10,596 nucleotides of DNA from Bacillota bacterium. GTDB lineage: Bacteria; Bacillota; Sulfobacillia; JAJZYS01; JAJYTV01. The notes beneath the pieces are model-generated. The model had not been told where the DNA came from and made no database searches. It saw only the letters and a program-made list of their open reading frames with translations. The translations under genes were made by a program, and so were the position numbers. Below are positions 1 through 6,660 of this stretch, in pieces; within the stretch, counting starts at the first letter, position 1, and each line of letters starts with the position of its first letter. The stretch lies in contig JAJZIE010000067.1 in NCBI GenBank assembly GCA_021810725.1, positions 1 to 10,596 on the forward strand. Reading direction: 5' to 3'.

Positions 1-112
1 GGGTCCAGTCGCTCCCTGGGGTCCCTGCGGTCCCATCGGTCCTTGCGGTCCTGCTGGCCCCCGCGCCCCTGGGGCGCCGACGAGGGATGTTCCCGACGTG
101 GGCCAGCCCCCC
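1..112 (-). CDS. Collagen-like Gly-X-Y repeat protein, partial, 5' side interrupted by an IS
   Basis: Read on the minus strand, bases 78 down to 1 give an unbroken run of eight Gly-X-Y triplets plus a ninth beginning (GAP GAR GPA GPQ GPM GPQ GPQ GAT GP), and the frame runs off the window edge. This is the pattern of bacterial collagen-like proteins; in spore formers these often sit in outer spore or exosporium layers, but no location signal is visible here. Upstream in the same frame, between 112 and 79, lies a short Gly/Ser/Thr stretch with no ATG, GTG or TTG. The true start must therefore lie further upstream, where the insertion sequence at 113-1633 now sits. The gene is probably separated from its start and promoter, unless a start inside the IS end is used. 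The plus strand of the same bases also gives Gly-Pro-rich peptides, but without glycine at every third position, so minus is preferred. Confidence 0.6.
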
Positions 113-132
113 CTAGAAGACCGGTGAAAAAC
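113..132 (+). repeat. Left terminal inverted repeat of the IS
   Basis: CTAGAAGACCGGTGAAAAAC pairs with the reverse complement of 1614-1633, with one mismatch at the sixteenth base. It is the presumed transposase binding and cleavage end. Confidence 0.85.
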
Positions 133-193
133 TAATGGTAGGTAGTGGGAAAGCAAGGAGTAAAGCCGGCGGGTGTCGAAGGTGTAGGCCGAG

Positions 194-1633
194 GTGGGGG
201 TAGTGCTCTCGAAGTCGGACGGGCAGGGGCAGATGTTCCAGTACATTCAGCTGGAGGACCTGGTGCCGCAGGATCACCTGCTGCGACGGATCCGGGCGGT
301 ATTGGATCTGAAGGCCATCTACGCGGCGACGGAAGGGTGCTACAGCGCCAATCGGGGTCGGCCGTCGGTGGATCCGACGGTGGCGTTCCGCATGATGTTG
401 CTCGGGTATCTGTTCAACCTGCCGGAGCGCCGGTTGTGTGAGGACCTGCAGATGCACGCGGGATACCGCTGGTTCTGCGGGCTGGACTTCAACCAGAAGG
501 TGCCGGACAGGACGACGCTCGTGAAGCTGCGCCGCCACCAGTGGGGCGAGGCGGTGTTCCGCGAGGTGATGCGCGCCGGCGTGCAGCAGTGCATCGACGC
601 GGGGCTGGTCAAGGGCAGCGCAGTGGTCGTCGACGGATCCGAGGTGCGGGCCCGGGCGGCGATCAAGAGCCTGGAGGCTGTGGCCCCTGAGCAGTCGGTG
701 GACGAGTTCGTCGACAAGGTCGTACGCGAGGACTCGGCGGAGGCTACACCGCAGGGACCGGCGGATCCAAAGGAGCCGCCGAGCTCCGGCAGCAGTGCGG
801 CGGAGCCCGCTGCGAGCGAGCCGCGGAAGGCCGGGGACGAGAACTTCCACGGCGAGAAGTTCACGAACGAGACGCACCGCTCGAAGACCGATCCGGATGC
901 CCGCCTGTTCCGCAAGGGCAACACCGGGGCCACGCTCAGCTACCTCGTGCACAACGCCATGGACCTCAAATCCGGCGTCATCCTCGCAACCACCGCCAGC
1001 CACGCCTACTCCGCCCAGGAACGCACCGCCGCCATCGACATGCTCGACGAGATCCAAGGCCAGTTCGGCCAAGAGCTCCTGCTGCGCTTCCTGCTGATGG
1101 ACGCCAACTACACCGAGGCTCGGTTCCTCGCACAGGTCCTGAGCCGCGGCGTGGAGCCGATCGTTCCGACTGATAGAGTGGCTAAGTCGCCAGTTCCCGG
1201 CCCCTTGCGTCGTCGCCTGATCCCCCTCGAAACCGGCCGTACCCACCGCGACAAGGTGCACGCGGCCGAAGCCGCCAGACATGTGAGAGGCCGCGAGAGA
1301 CCGCCCGAACTCGCCCGAGCCAGGACCCGCATCGAGCGCACCTGGGCCGAAGCCAAGGAGTGTCACGGCATGCGACGAGCCAAAGGCCTGGGCCTCGAGA
1401 TGATGAACATCCAAGCCCTGATGACCGCCACGGTGCAGAACCTGAGGCGGCTGGCCAGTGTCCCCCGCAAGGAGGGCAGTGGCCAGGCGGCGATGCGGGT
1501 GGGCGGCGCCCACCTGCTTACGGCCCTCAATAGCGCCGCCGCCGCCCTTCACCACGTCCTCAACTCCTTGTTCCGCAGCCCCTGGTCTCGCCTGAATCTC
1601 TTTACAATCCCCGGTTTCTCACCGGTCTTCTAG
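194..1633 (+). CDS. IS1182/IS5-type DDE transposase
   Basis: This 479-codon frame catalyses movement of the surrounding IS. The N-terminal part (residues 15-100) has the DUF772-type region: LEDLVPQDHLLRRI, then GRPSVDP and LFNLPERRLCEDL. The catalytic core follows, with candidate acidic residues D147 (VVVDGSEVRA), D303 (LLMDANYTEARFL) and E381 (RIERTWAEAKECHGMRRAKG). The family-typical block NETHRSKTDPDARLFRKG sits between the first two, and a QALMTATVQNLRRLA motif closes the domain. A Pro/Ser/Ala-rich linker at about 190-215 is probably a flexible insertion. The start is uncertain: GTG at 194, GTG at 203 or ATG at 233 are all in frame, and the first convincing homology begins near ATG 233. 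The last sense codons and the TAG stop lie inside the right inverted repeat, so the stop comes from the terminal CTAG. No frameshift is seen. A long antisense frame over the same region is a composition shadow. Confidence 0.88.
   Translation: MGVVLSKSDGQGQMFQYIQLEDLVPQDHLLRRIRAVLDLKAIYAATEGCYSANRGRPSVDPTVAFRMMLLGYLFNLPERRLCEDLQMHAGYRWFCGLDFNQKVPDRTTLVKLRRHQWGEAVFREVMRAGVQQCIDAGLVKGSAVVVDGSEVRARAAIKSLEAVAPEQSVDEFVDKVVREDSAEATPQGPADPKEPPSSGSSAAEPAASEPRKAGDENFHGEKFTNETHRSKTDPDARLFRKGNTGATLSYLVHNAMDLKSGVILATTASHAYSAQERTAAIDMLDEIQGQFGQELLLRFLLMDANYTEARFLAQVLSRGVEPIVPTDRVAKSPVPGPLRRRLIPLETGRTHRDKVHAAEAARHVRGRERPPELARARTRIERTWAEAKECHGMRRAKGLGLEMMNIQALMTATVQNLRRLASVPRKEGSGQAAMRVGGAHLLTALNSAAAALHHVLNSLFRSPWSRLNLFTIPGFSPVF
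1614..1633 (-). repeat. Right terminal inverted repeat of the IS
   Basis: It is the reverse complement of the left end over 20 bases with one mismatch. It also encodes the C-terminal residues SPVF and stop of the transposase; the mirrored left end gives the same SPVF-stop on the minus strand. Confidence 0.85.
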
Positions 1634-2302
1634 AGAGGCCGCCGCGCCAGCCTATTGAGGGCAGTCCGCTAGCGTGCCGAAGAGCACAGTCGATCCCGTT
1701 CCCGCGGGACCCGCCACGCGGATCTGCATGCGAAAATCGGTCGTCATCCACGCGCCGCCCGGCGTCTGGTTCGGTCCCCGCAGTCGCGCGCGCCGGGAGC
1801 GCAAGCACCACCTCAGTGGTTTGCACACCAGGGATTTCGAGTGCGCACAGGGGACAAGCGAGGTTAGGTAGCCCCAGGGCGCGGTGGCAAGGTCAGCCCT
1901 CGGTGTACCCTGTGAACAGGCGTGGGATCGCGAGCGCGTGTAGCTGTAGCGACAGAACGGATATCAGCTGCGGCCCGTGGCCAAGTCCACCTCGTGCCTC
2001 GGGGCGCTGACGATCACACTCGGAAGGCGTTAAGCGCCCGCGCTATTCGCTGCCTTGAACAGGCGAAAATGGCGAGCGACCGCCACGCACCAGCGCGCCC
2101 ACCGCTATCTCGATCGCGTAGGCCGCAAGTTCCAAGGGTTCAAGTTCGCCCAGCCCGCCGTGAGAACGAAATAGTCATCATCACGGTCGGCCCAGGCGGC
2201 TAACACGAACTGGCACCCATCCGGCGGAGGATCGCTCGGAACTGGTCACGAATCCCGATCCAACGGTGTTCTTCGCGCGACCTACGGGACTTGCTGCGGC
2301 AT
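1634..2302. other. Gene-free stretch between the IS and the lipoprotein gene
   Basis: I find no convincing gene here. The 93-codon plus-strand frame at 1922-2203 has no recognisable motif and an Arg/Pro-rich C-terminal half typical of a GC-rich shadow. A minus-strand frame entering the IS from about 1826 is open and would join the collagen-like frame if the IS were removed, but it overlaps a repeat whose coding sense is in another frame. The one definite structure is the repeat copy at about 1781-1844. A GGAACT at 2238-2243 is reminiscent of an ECF-sigma -35 element, but no matching -10 is clear. The promoter of the lipoprotein gene should lie in the right half of this stretch. Confidence 0.5.
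1781..1844 (-). repeat. Direct-repeat copy A, dpaB-tail-like
   Basis: Bases 1791-1844 align without gaps to 4651-4704, with 47 of 54 identical and a constant offset of 2860; similarity continues with one gap to about 1781. On the minus strand the copy encodes HSKSLVCKPLRW, against HSKSMVCKPLRW at the end of the dpaB product. Here the stop codon is changed to Cys, so the frame reads on. Just upstream the frame gives LVPCA where dpaB has FVPFG, but beyond that no dpaB similarity can be followed. It is either a relic of a duplicated dpaB end or one copy of a small dispersed element. Both copies have the same orientation and flank the lipoprotein gene. Confidence 0.75.
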
Positions 2303-2309
2303 GGAGGGG
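2303..2309 (+). promoter_or_regulatory. Ribosome binding site deciding the lipoprotein start
   Basis: GGAGGGG lies five bases before GTG 2315. It favours that start over the in-frame TTG at 2291, which has no such site and would add eight residues before the signal peptide. Confidence 0.65.
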
Positions 2310-2314
2310 TTAGC

Positions 2315-4468
2315 GTGCGCCTTGGCGTGCTTGTCGGATTTTTGGCGGCCGTCCTGCTGCTCGGCGCGTGCGGAACCACTTCCGCGCATCCCACGGCGCC
2401 TGCGCAATCCCAGGCGCCAACCCATACGACAGGCTCCAAGGCTCTCCGGAGCACAAACAAGACAATTCAAGTGAATCTCGCCAACGGTTCCCCCGCGCAG
2501 CTTCAGGCGCCTGCCGCGACGCTGCCTGGGCTCATGTTGACGGACGCGGACTTCGTCTCCACCCAGGATGGCTGGATCTCTGGCGGCGTTGGCGGTCTGG
2601 TCAACGGGCCCTCGCTGTCCGCCGGCATCATCGCGCGCACGACGGACAGTGGTCGCGGCTGGCGGGTCGCGCACCTACCGGGCCTCGTGCCGACGCAGCT
2701 TCTCTTTCTGAGTAGCAAGGTTGGTTTCGCCATCGCCGGTCACCCCGGCCAAACTGCAGGGAGAGCGCTTCCAGGACCCTTCGGCCTTCCCCAGGCGAAC
2801 CTCATCCTCCGCTCGGGCGACGGGGGCCGGACCTGGGCAACCGTGTTCGACGCGGGCGGCAACGTGACCGATCTCGCCGCCGGCCAGGGCTCGATCTGGG
2901 CGACGACCGCCGGCACCTGCAGCTCCGGAACGTGCTCGGGCAAGATCTACGCGGCATCGCAGGCGCCGGGCTCTTCGTGGTCCACCCTCTGGACCGCTCC
3001 CGGAGCTGTCCTGTCGGTGGCGCTGAAAGGACAAAGGGCATGGGCCGTCGTCGCGACGGGCAACGGCAAGGGCAGTGCGGCGGAGGTCTACGCTAGCTCG
3101 GATGGTGGTGCCCACTTCGCCGAGCTTGCCACGCTGCCGACCACGTACGAGCTCAGCTACTTCTCGGACCCGTCGCAGTTGCAGGCGCAGATCACGTTCA
3201 CGGACTCCCAGGACGGCTGGGTCACGCTCTGGTCGATGCAGAGTTGCGCCATGCATGGCTGTGACGTCAGTGACGTCTACCGCACGACCGATGGCGGGCA
3301 CACCTGGACTAAGGAAACCAAGACGTCCATCGGCTGCGAGTTCGAGCCGGTCCTTGCGGCGTCTGGGCAGGACGTGGCGGTGGCCCAGGGGGTGAACCTC
3401 GCGGCCTGCCAGGGTCCCGAGAGTACGATCTTTCTCTCCCGGGACGGAGGCGGGACATTCAAGGTTGCTCAGCGCTGGCAGACCCTTGGCGTTACGTCTA
3501 TGGGCTTCATCCCCGGCGGAGGGCTCTGGACTTTGGGCAGCGGGAACAACGCGCTGGCTGTGCAAGGCGCAGACGGAAGGTGGCAGCAGATCTTCCCTGC
3601 CCTTGCGCCGGTCGGGCCGATCGACTTCGTGAACGCCTCCGAAGGCTTCGGCGCCGGTGACGCGCTCGACCCCGGCGCGGTGCTGCGCACCACCGACGGC
3701 GGGCGCCTTTGGAAGGAGATTTCGACCATTCCGAACCTCGGCGTCGATGCGCTTGCCTTCCCCACCGCGAAGGTTGGGTACGTGTACGCGGCGTCCGTGG
3801 ATTCGGAAGGGCAGGTCGCTGAGATCCTGCGCACAACCGACGGGGGCGTAACTTGGAGCCAGACGCACGCGCCGGCGTCGAGCAGCGGTGGAGCGCCAAC
3901 GACGCTGAAGTTCTTCTCGGCCACCAGCGGTCTCTTCATCAACCTCTACGACTGCACCGACTCGTGCACGCCGGAGGTCGTGACAACCAAGGACGCCGGG
4001 AAGACGTGGCAGGTGTCGAAGTTCGGTGCGAGCGCCTATTCCCCGCAGTCGGCCACCGCGCTTGCGCCCAACCGGTATGTGGTCGGTTGGAGCGCGGACG
4101 GCCGTGCACTCACCTGGCTCGGACAGACGACCAACGGCGGCGTCACGTGGACGACCCTCTCGAACCTGCGGCTGCGGAGCGGTTCTTTGCTCATGGACTT
4201 CCCGACGCCCGATGTCGGCTATGTGATGGCGTTCGTCTACCACGCGCCCAACCAGGCGGGCACGTACGAACTGCTCACCACGTCAAATGGCGGAAAGACG
4301 TGGACGCAACACGTGTTTACATCACCCGTGGGGTGGGGCTCTTCTCTGGCGCTCGATTTCCTGGACGCAAGGCGGGGTTGGCTGCTTAATGGCTCTGTTT
4401 TGTGGTCCACCCACAACGCCGGACGCACGTGGATCGCGGTGCACACGCCAGTGCCGACCGAACCCTAG
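2315..4468 (+). CDS. Secreted lipoprotein with eleven YCF48/Asp-box (BNR-like) repeats
   Basis: The 717-residue product starts with a lipoprotein signal: VRLGVLVGFLAAVLLLGAC, with lipobox LGAC and the modifiable cysteine at residue 19. A low-complexity Thr/Ser/Pro/Gln linker follows, so the protein should be tethered outside the membrane. The rest is built from Asp-box-type turns of the form (S/T)x(D/N)xGxxW. They start near residues 109, 167, 261, 324, 375, 459, 507, 558, 605, 656 and 699 (for example TTDGGHTW, TTDGGVTW, TSNGGKTW). Such repeats form beta-propellers, as in YCF48-like, sortilin-like and sialidase folds. No sialidase catalytic set is evident, so no enzymatic activity is claimed. 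Cysteine pairs such as CSSGTC and CTDSC may form disulfides outside the cell. The gene stands alone and is flanked by a 2860-bp-offset direct repeat. A role in binding or surface assembly is a guess. Confidence 0.85.
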   Translation: MRLGVLVGFLAAVLLLGACGTTSAHPTAPAQSQAPTHTTGSKALRSTNKTIQVNLANGSPAQLQAPAATLPGLMLTDADFVSTQDGWISGGVGGLVNGPSLSAGIIARTTDSGRGWRVAHLPGLVPTQLLFLSSKVGFAIAGHPGQTAGRALPGPFGLPQANLILRSGDGGRTWATVFDAGGNVTDLAAGQGSIWATTAGTCSSGTCSGKIYAASQAPGSSWSTLWTAPGAVLSVALKGQRAWAVVATGNGKGSAAEVYASSDGGAHFAELATLPTTYELSYFSDPSQLQAQITFTDSQDGWVTLWSMQSCAMHGCDVSDVYRTTDGGHTWTKETKTSIGCEFEPVLAASGQDVAVAQGVNLAACQGPESTIFLSRDGGGTFKVAQRWQTLGVTSMGFIPGGGLWTLGSGNNALAVQGADGRWQQIFPALAPVGPIDFVNASEGFGAGDALDPGAVLRTTDGGRLWKEISTIPNLGVDALAFPTAKVGYVYAASVDSEGQVAEILRTTDGGVTWSQTHAPASSSGGAPTTLKFFSATSGLFINLYDCTDSCTPEVVTTKDAGKTWQVSKFGASAYSPQSATALAPNRYVVGWSADGRALTWLGQTTNGGVTWTTLSNLRLRSGSLLMDFPTPDVGYVMAFVYHAPNQAGTYELLTTSNGGKTWTQHVFTSPVGWGSSLALDFLDARRGWLLNGSVLWSTHNAGRTWIAVHTPVPTEP

Positions 4469-4640
4469 CACCAGCGGTCACACGCGGACACAGCACGACA
4501 GAACGAGCAGCTTCACGAGGTCGCGGTTCCCCTGGGCTCCATGGCTCACAGGTGCCCGTGCGGCACCGGGTCACACCCGAGAAGTGCACGCGGAGCCGCT
4601 GCAGCCGACCGCTCCCATGCGGCCCGTGCGCCCGCTCCGC
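4469..4640. other. Short gene-free stretch between convergent genes
   Basis: The lipoprotein gene and dpaB converge here. There is a perfect 6-bp inverted repeat (GGTGCC 4551-4556, GGCACC 4562-4567), but no T-run follows on either strand, so it is not called a terminator. No dpaB-like C-terminal coding sequence was found in any minus frame. Confidence 0.5.
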
Positions 4641-4704
4641 AGTCGCTGAGCGCCGGGAGCGAAATTACCACCTCAGCGGTTTGCACACCATGGACTTGGA
4701 GTGC
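4640..4704 (-). repeat. Direct-repeat copy B, forming the end of dpaB and its downstream flank
   Basis: It matches copy A at about 1781-1844. On the minus strand it starts exactly at the codon for His157 of dpaB, covers the final 12 codons and the TAA stop, and continues about 25 bases past the stop. Because similarity crosses the stop codon, the repeat is a DNA unit and not just conserved protein sequence. The outer part can fold: GCTCC 4635-4639 and GGAGC 4656-4660 are complementary, with CGCT/AGCG inside. Confidence 0.75.
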
Positions 4705-5171
4705 CCGAACGGCACGAAGTAGACGTTCTTGGTGATCAGCAGGGTGCCCAGATTGCGGGCGTTGAGACCTAGGATGTCGTTCGACGTGATCGCCAGCACC
4801 ACCGGCCGCTCGTTGCGCAGCTGGGCCTTGGCCGCCATGAGGACGGGACTGTCGATGATCGCGTTTGCGAGCCTAGCCATGGTGCTGCCGGTGCAAGGGC
4901 AGATGACGAGGGCATCGAGCAGCTTCTGCGGACCCAGTGGCTCGACTTCAGCGATGGATTTCAGGGGTTCCTTGCCGGTTGCATCTTTGATGGCGGTCAG
5001 CCATTTCTCCGGCGTGCCGAAGCGAGTTGCCGTTGTGAGTATCGTGTTCGAAACGATGGGCAGTATGTCCGCTCCTTCTTCGCGGAGCCGGTAGATCGGG
5101 TCGACGGCCTCCTCGAGCGTGCAGTGGGACCCCGCCATGGCGAAACCGATGGTCTTGCCGGATAGCCGCAT
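4665..5171 (-). CDS. dpaB: Dipicolinate synthase subunit B, C-terminally short
   Basis: This is the flavoprotein-like subunit of dipicolinate synthase (SpoVFB/DpaB, HFCD fold). With DpaA it converts a dihydrodipicolinate precursor to dipicolinate in the mother cell during sporulation. Family marks are the N-terminal GKTIGFAMAGSHCT (5-18), ATRFGTPEKW (48-57), EPLGP (77-81), CTGSTMARLANAIIDSPVLM (93-112) and NRP-like NERPVVLAITSNDILGLN (120-137), then TKNVYFVPFG (147-156). The product has 168 residues against about 200 in Bacillus. The usual extension after PFG (QDDP...SLVA...LL...) is replaced by HSKSMVCKPLRW and a stop, all encoded within a repeated DNA segment. ATG 5171 is chosen because GGAGGAGG lies seven bases upstream and the family N-terminus begins there. 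No dpaA is adjacent; the gene is divergent from the transporter operon. Identity is secure, activity is uncertain. Confidence 0.9.
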   Translation of the reverse strand: MRLSGKTIGFAMAGSHCTLEEAVDPIYRLREEGADILPIVSNTILTTATRFGTPEKWLTAIKDATGKEPLKSIAEVEPLGPQKLLDALVICPCTGSTMARLANAIIDSPVLMAAKAQLRNERPVVLAITSNDILGLNARNLGTLLITKNVYFVPFGHSKSMVCKPLRW

Positions 5172-5421
5172 GCCCAGTCCTCCTCCGTCGCGGGTCAAGC
5201 CGCCTGTCGTCCGCGGGGCGTTGCGGCAACCTGCGCGCCGGCGCCGGGGCCCTGTGGCGATCAGCCGCATCGTATGCGCCCTCGCCCAGGGCGGTGAGCG
5301 GAGCCACCGACCGATTTCGCCCAGCTGCGCGGGCGCAGTTACCTGCCTGTGTGAGGCTCCGAACAGGCGGTCTGTGGCCCGGCCCCGAAGCATTCGGCCG
5401 TATGTCCGGATGCTACAGGCA

Positions 5422-5432
5422 CTTGGCCCAAG
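5422..5432. promoter_or_regulatory. Possible operator, symmetric 11-mer
   Basis: CTTGGCCCAAG is a perfect palindrome around a central base, 36 bases upstream of the candidate -35 of the transporter operon. A dimeric sugar-type regulator could bind it, but no regulator gene is in the window and chance is not excluded. Confidence 0.2.
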
Positions 5433-5468
5433 ACAGACCGACATAGGTATGGGTGACAAATCCGCTAA

Positions 5469-5498
5469 TTGGTCTTCGCAAGGCCGTATTGCTAGATT
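5469..5498 (+). promoter_or_regulatory. Candidate promoter of the transporter operon
   Basis: TTGGTC (5469-5474) and TAGATT (5493-5498) are separated by 18 bases and lie in the only AT-richer patch of this GC-rich intergenic region, about 35 bases before the first start codon. Matches to the vegetative consensus are partial (3 of 6 and 4 of 6). Confidence 0.35.
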
Positions 5499-5532
5499 AT
5501 GCTGGTCGTGGTTGGACAAGAGGGGGCGTTCA

Positions 5533-6657
5533 ATGGCCGAAGTGCGCATCGCTGGGGTTTCCAAGTATTTCGGCACGGCGCAGGTGCTGTCCGATGTCAC
5601 CGTCGACATCGCGGACGGCGAGCTGATGATCCTGCTCGGCCCGTCGGGCTGCGGCAAGACCACCCTGCTGCGCACCGTTGCAGGACTCGAGGACGCGAGC
5701 AGCGGCGACATCTTCATCGAGGGCCGTCGCGTGAACGACTTGGCGCCGCACCGCCGCAACGTCGCCATGGTGTTCCAGAGTTACGCGCTCTACCCAAACC
5801 TCAGCGTCTACGAAAATATCGCCTTCCCGCTCAGAGCGCACAAGACGCCAGCGCACGAGGTCGACGGCCGCGTGCGGGCGGCGGCGGAGCGGGTCGGCGT
5901 CGTCGAGTTCCTCCGGCGCAAGCCTGCCCAGCTTTCCGGTGGCCAACGCCAGAGGATCGCGATCGCCCGGGCCATCGTGCGCGAGCCCCAGGTGTTTCTG
6001 CTCGATGAACCGCTGTCCAACCTGGACGCCCAGCTGCGCACGCAGATGCGCGCCGAGTTCGCCCGCCTGCAGCGCCAGCTGCGCACCACGACCATCCTTG
6101 TCACGCACGACCAGGTCGAGGCCATGACGATGGGCGACCGCATCACCGTGATGAGCGGGGGGCTGATCCAGCAGATCGGCACGCCGCTCGAGATCTACCG
6201 GCGGCCGGCCAACACTTTTGTCGCCGGGTTCATCGGCTCGCCACCCATGAACCTCGTCCCCGCGAGGGTCATGGCTCGCGACGATGGCCGGGGCCTCGCC
6301 CTCGCGAACGGCTGGATTCCCCTGCCGACGACGAGCCCGCTCGAGACAGACCGCGACGTCATCGTCGGCATCCGCCCCGAGGATCTCAGGATCGTGCCTG
6401 ACGGGCAGGGTCTCATCTCAGGCAGCGTCGATCTGATCGAGTACCTCGGCTCGGAGACCCTGGCCGTCGTTGCCGACGGCGGGGTGGACTGGTCCCTCAG
6501 GGAGGGTGGCGGGCCCACCATGCGCCTGCACGAGATGGTCCACCTGAGCGCGGCGGGCAGCGCCATCTACGCCTTCGACGCCGCGACCCACGAGCTCATC
6601 GGCACGCTCGCAGAAGCATCCCCGAACGGTTCCGCACAGAACACAGTTGGAGGGTGA
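5533..6657 (+). CDS. ugpC: ABC importer ATPase, UgpC/MalK/MsmX family
   Basis: This 374-residue cytoplasmic subunit hydrolyses ATP to power the importer encoded downstream. It has Walker A GPSGCGKTT (36-44), the Q-loop glutamine at 82 (VFQSYALYP), signature LSGGQ (134-138), Walker B VFLLDE (154-159), D-loop SNLD (162-165) and the switch histidine 192 (VTHDQ). After about residue 225 comes the TOBE-type C-terminal domain typical of MalK/UgpC (EIYRRPANTFVAGFIGSPPMN, then GIRPEDL), which contacts the partner subunit and can take regulatory input. ATG 5533 is chosen because AGGGGG lies six to seven bases upstream and the family N-terminus starts there, although the frame stays open further upstream. 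It is the first gene of the operon. MalK-type ATPases can serve several importers, so the symbol follows the neighbours. Confidence 0.92.
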   Translation: MAEVRIAGVSKYFGTAQVLSDVTVDIADGELMILLGPSGCGKTTLLRTVAGLEDASSGDIFIEGRRVNDLAPHRRNVAMVFQSYALYPNLSVYENIAFPLRAHKTPAHEVDGRVRAAAERVGVVEFLRRKPAQLSGGQRQRIAIARAIVREPQVFLLDEPLSNLDAQLRTQMRAEFARLQRQLRTTTILVTHDQVEAMTMGDRITVMSGGLIQQIGTPLEIYRRPANTFVAGFIGSPPMNLVPARVMARDDGRGLALANGWIPLPTTSPLETDRDVIVGIRPEDLRIVPDGQGLISGSVDLIEYLGSETLAVVADGGVDWSLREGGGPTMRLHEMVHLSAAGSAIYAFDAATHELIGTLAEASPNGSAQNTVGG

Positions 6658-6660
6658 CAC

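Larger units (their letters stand above)
113..1633 (+). mobile_element. Complete insertion sequence, IS1182/IS5-type, about 1.52 kb
   Basis: The element is bounded by terminal inverted repeats at 113-132 and 1614-1633. They match over 20 bases with a single mismatch, and the outer 15 bases (CTAGAAGACCGGTGA) are identical. One long transposase gene fills it. Each end carries the palindrome CTAG (113-116 and 1630-1633), so these four bases read as both inverted and direct repeat and could be the duplicated target site; no longer target duplication is visible. The near-perfect ends and intact reading frame suggest a fairly recent insertion and a possibly active copy. It lies just upstream of the collagen-like repeats. 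Family assignment rests on transposase motifs, not on a database match. Confidence 0.85.
5172..5532. other. Divergent intergenic region with several inverted repeats
   Basis: It separates dpaB from the transporter operon and holds no gene. Inverted repeats seen on the plus strand are CTGCGC 5325-5330 with GCGCAG 5333-5338; CTGCCTGT 5343-5350 with ACAGGCGG 5363-5370 (one G-T pair); AGCATTCGG 5389-5397 with CCGGATGCT 5406-5414 (9 bp, one G-T pair); and the symmetric CTTGGCCCAAG 5422-5432. They could be a folded leader RNA if transcription begins upstream, or protein-binding sites if it begins near 5505. The dpaB end carries its ribosome binding site (GGAGGAGG on minus, about 5179-5186). Confidence 0.5.

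Noticed and set aside
2..127. Plus-strand Gly-Pro-rich frame ending at TGA 125-127
   Set aside because: Glycine does not occur every third residue, whereas the minus strand gives a perfect Gly-X-Y register.
113..1555. A 480-codon minus-strand frame antisense to the transposase
   Set aside because: It has no family motifs and is Leu/Arg/His-rich as expected for the complement of GC-rich coding DNA; its SPVF-stop ending arises from the inverted repeat.
1922..2203. A 93-codon plus-strand frame in the left intergenic stretch
   Set aside because: No motif, no ribosome site, Arg/Pro-rich second half; a second frame in the same bases is equally plausible-looking, so neither is supported.
2675..4243. 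A 522-codon minus-strand frame antisense to the lipoprotein gene
   Set aside because: Arg/Gly/Glu-rich composition shadow; the plus strand has regular Asp-box repeats and a lipoprotein signal.
4551..4567. GGTGCC/GGCACC hairpin as terminator between convergent genes
   Set aside because: Only six pairs and no T-run on either side.
5351..5414. Possible magnesium-sensing M-box leader, prompted by GTGAGGCTCC and GGATGCT
   Set aside because: From memory only these two short words fit; the conserved middle part and spacing are absent and the downstream genes are not metal transporters.
5172..5768. Upstream extension of dpaB to a 367-codon product
   Set aside because: The extra residues are antisense to ugpC; homology and a good ribosome site place the start at 5171.
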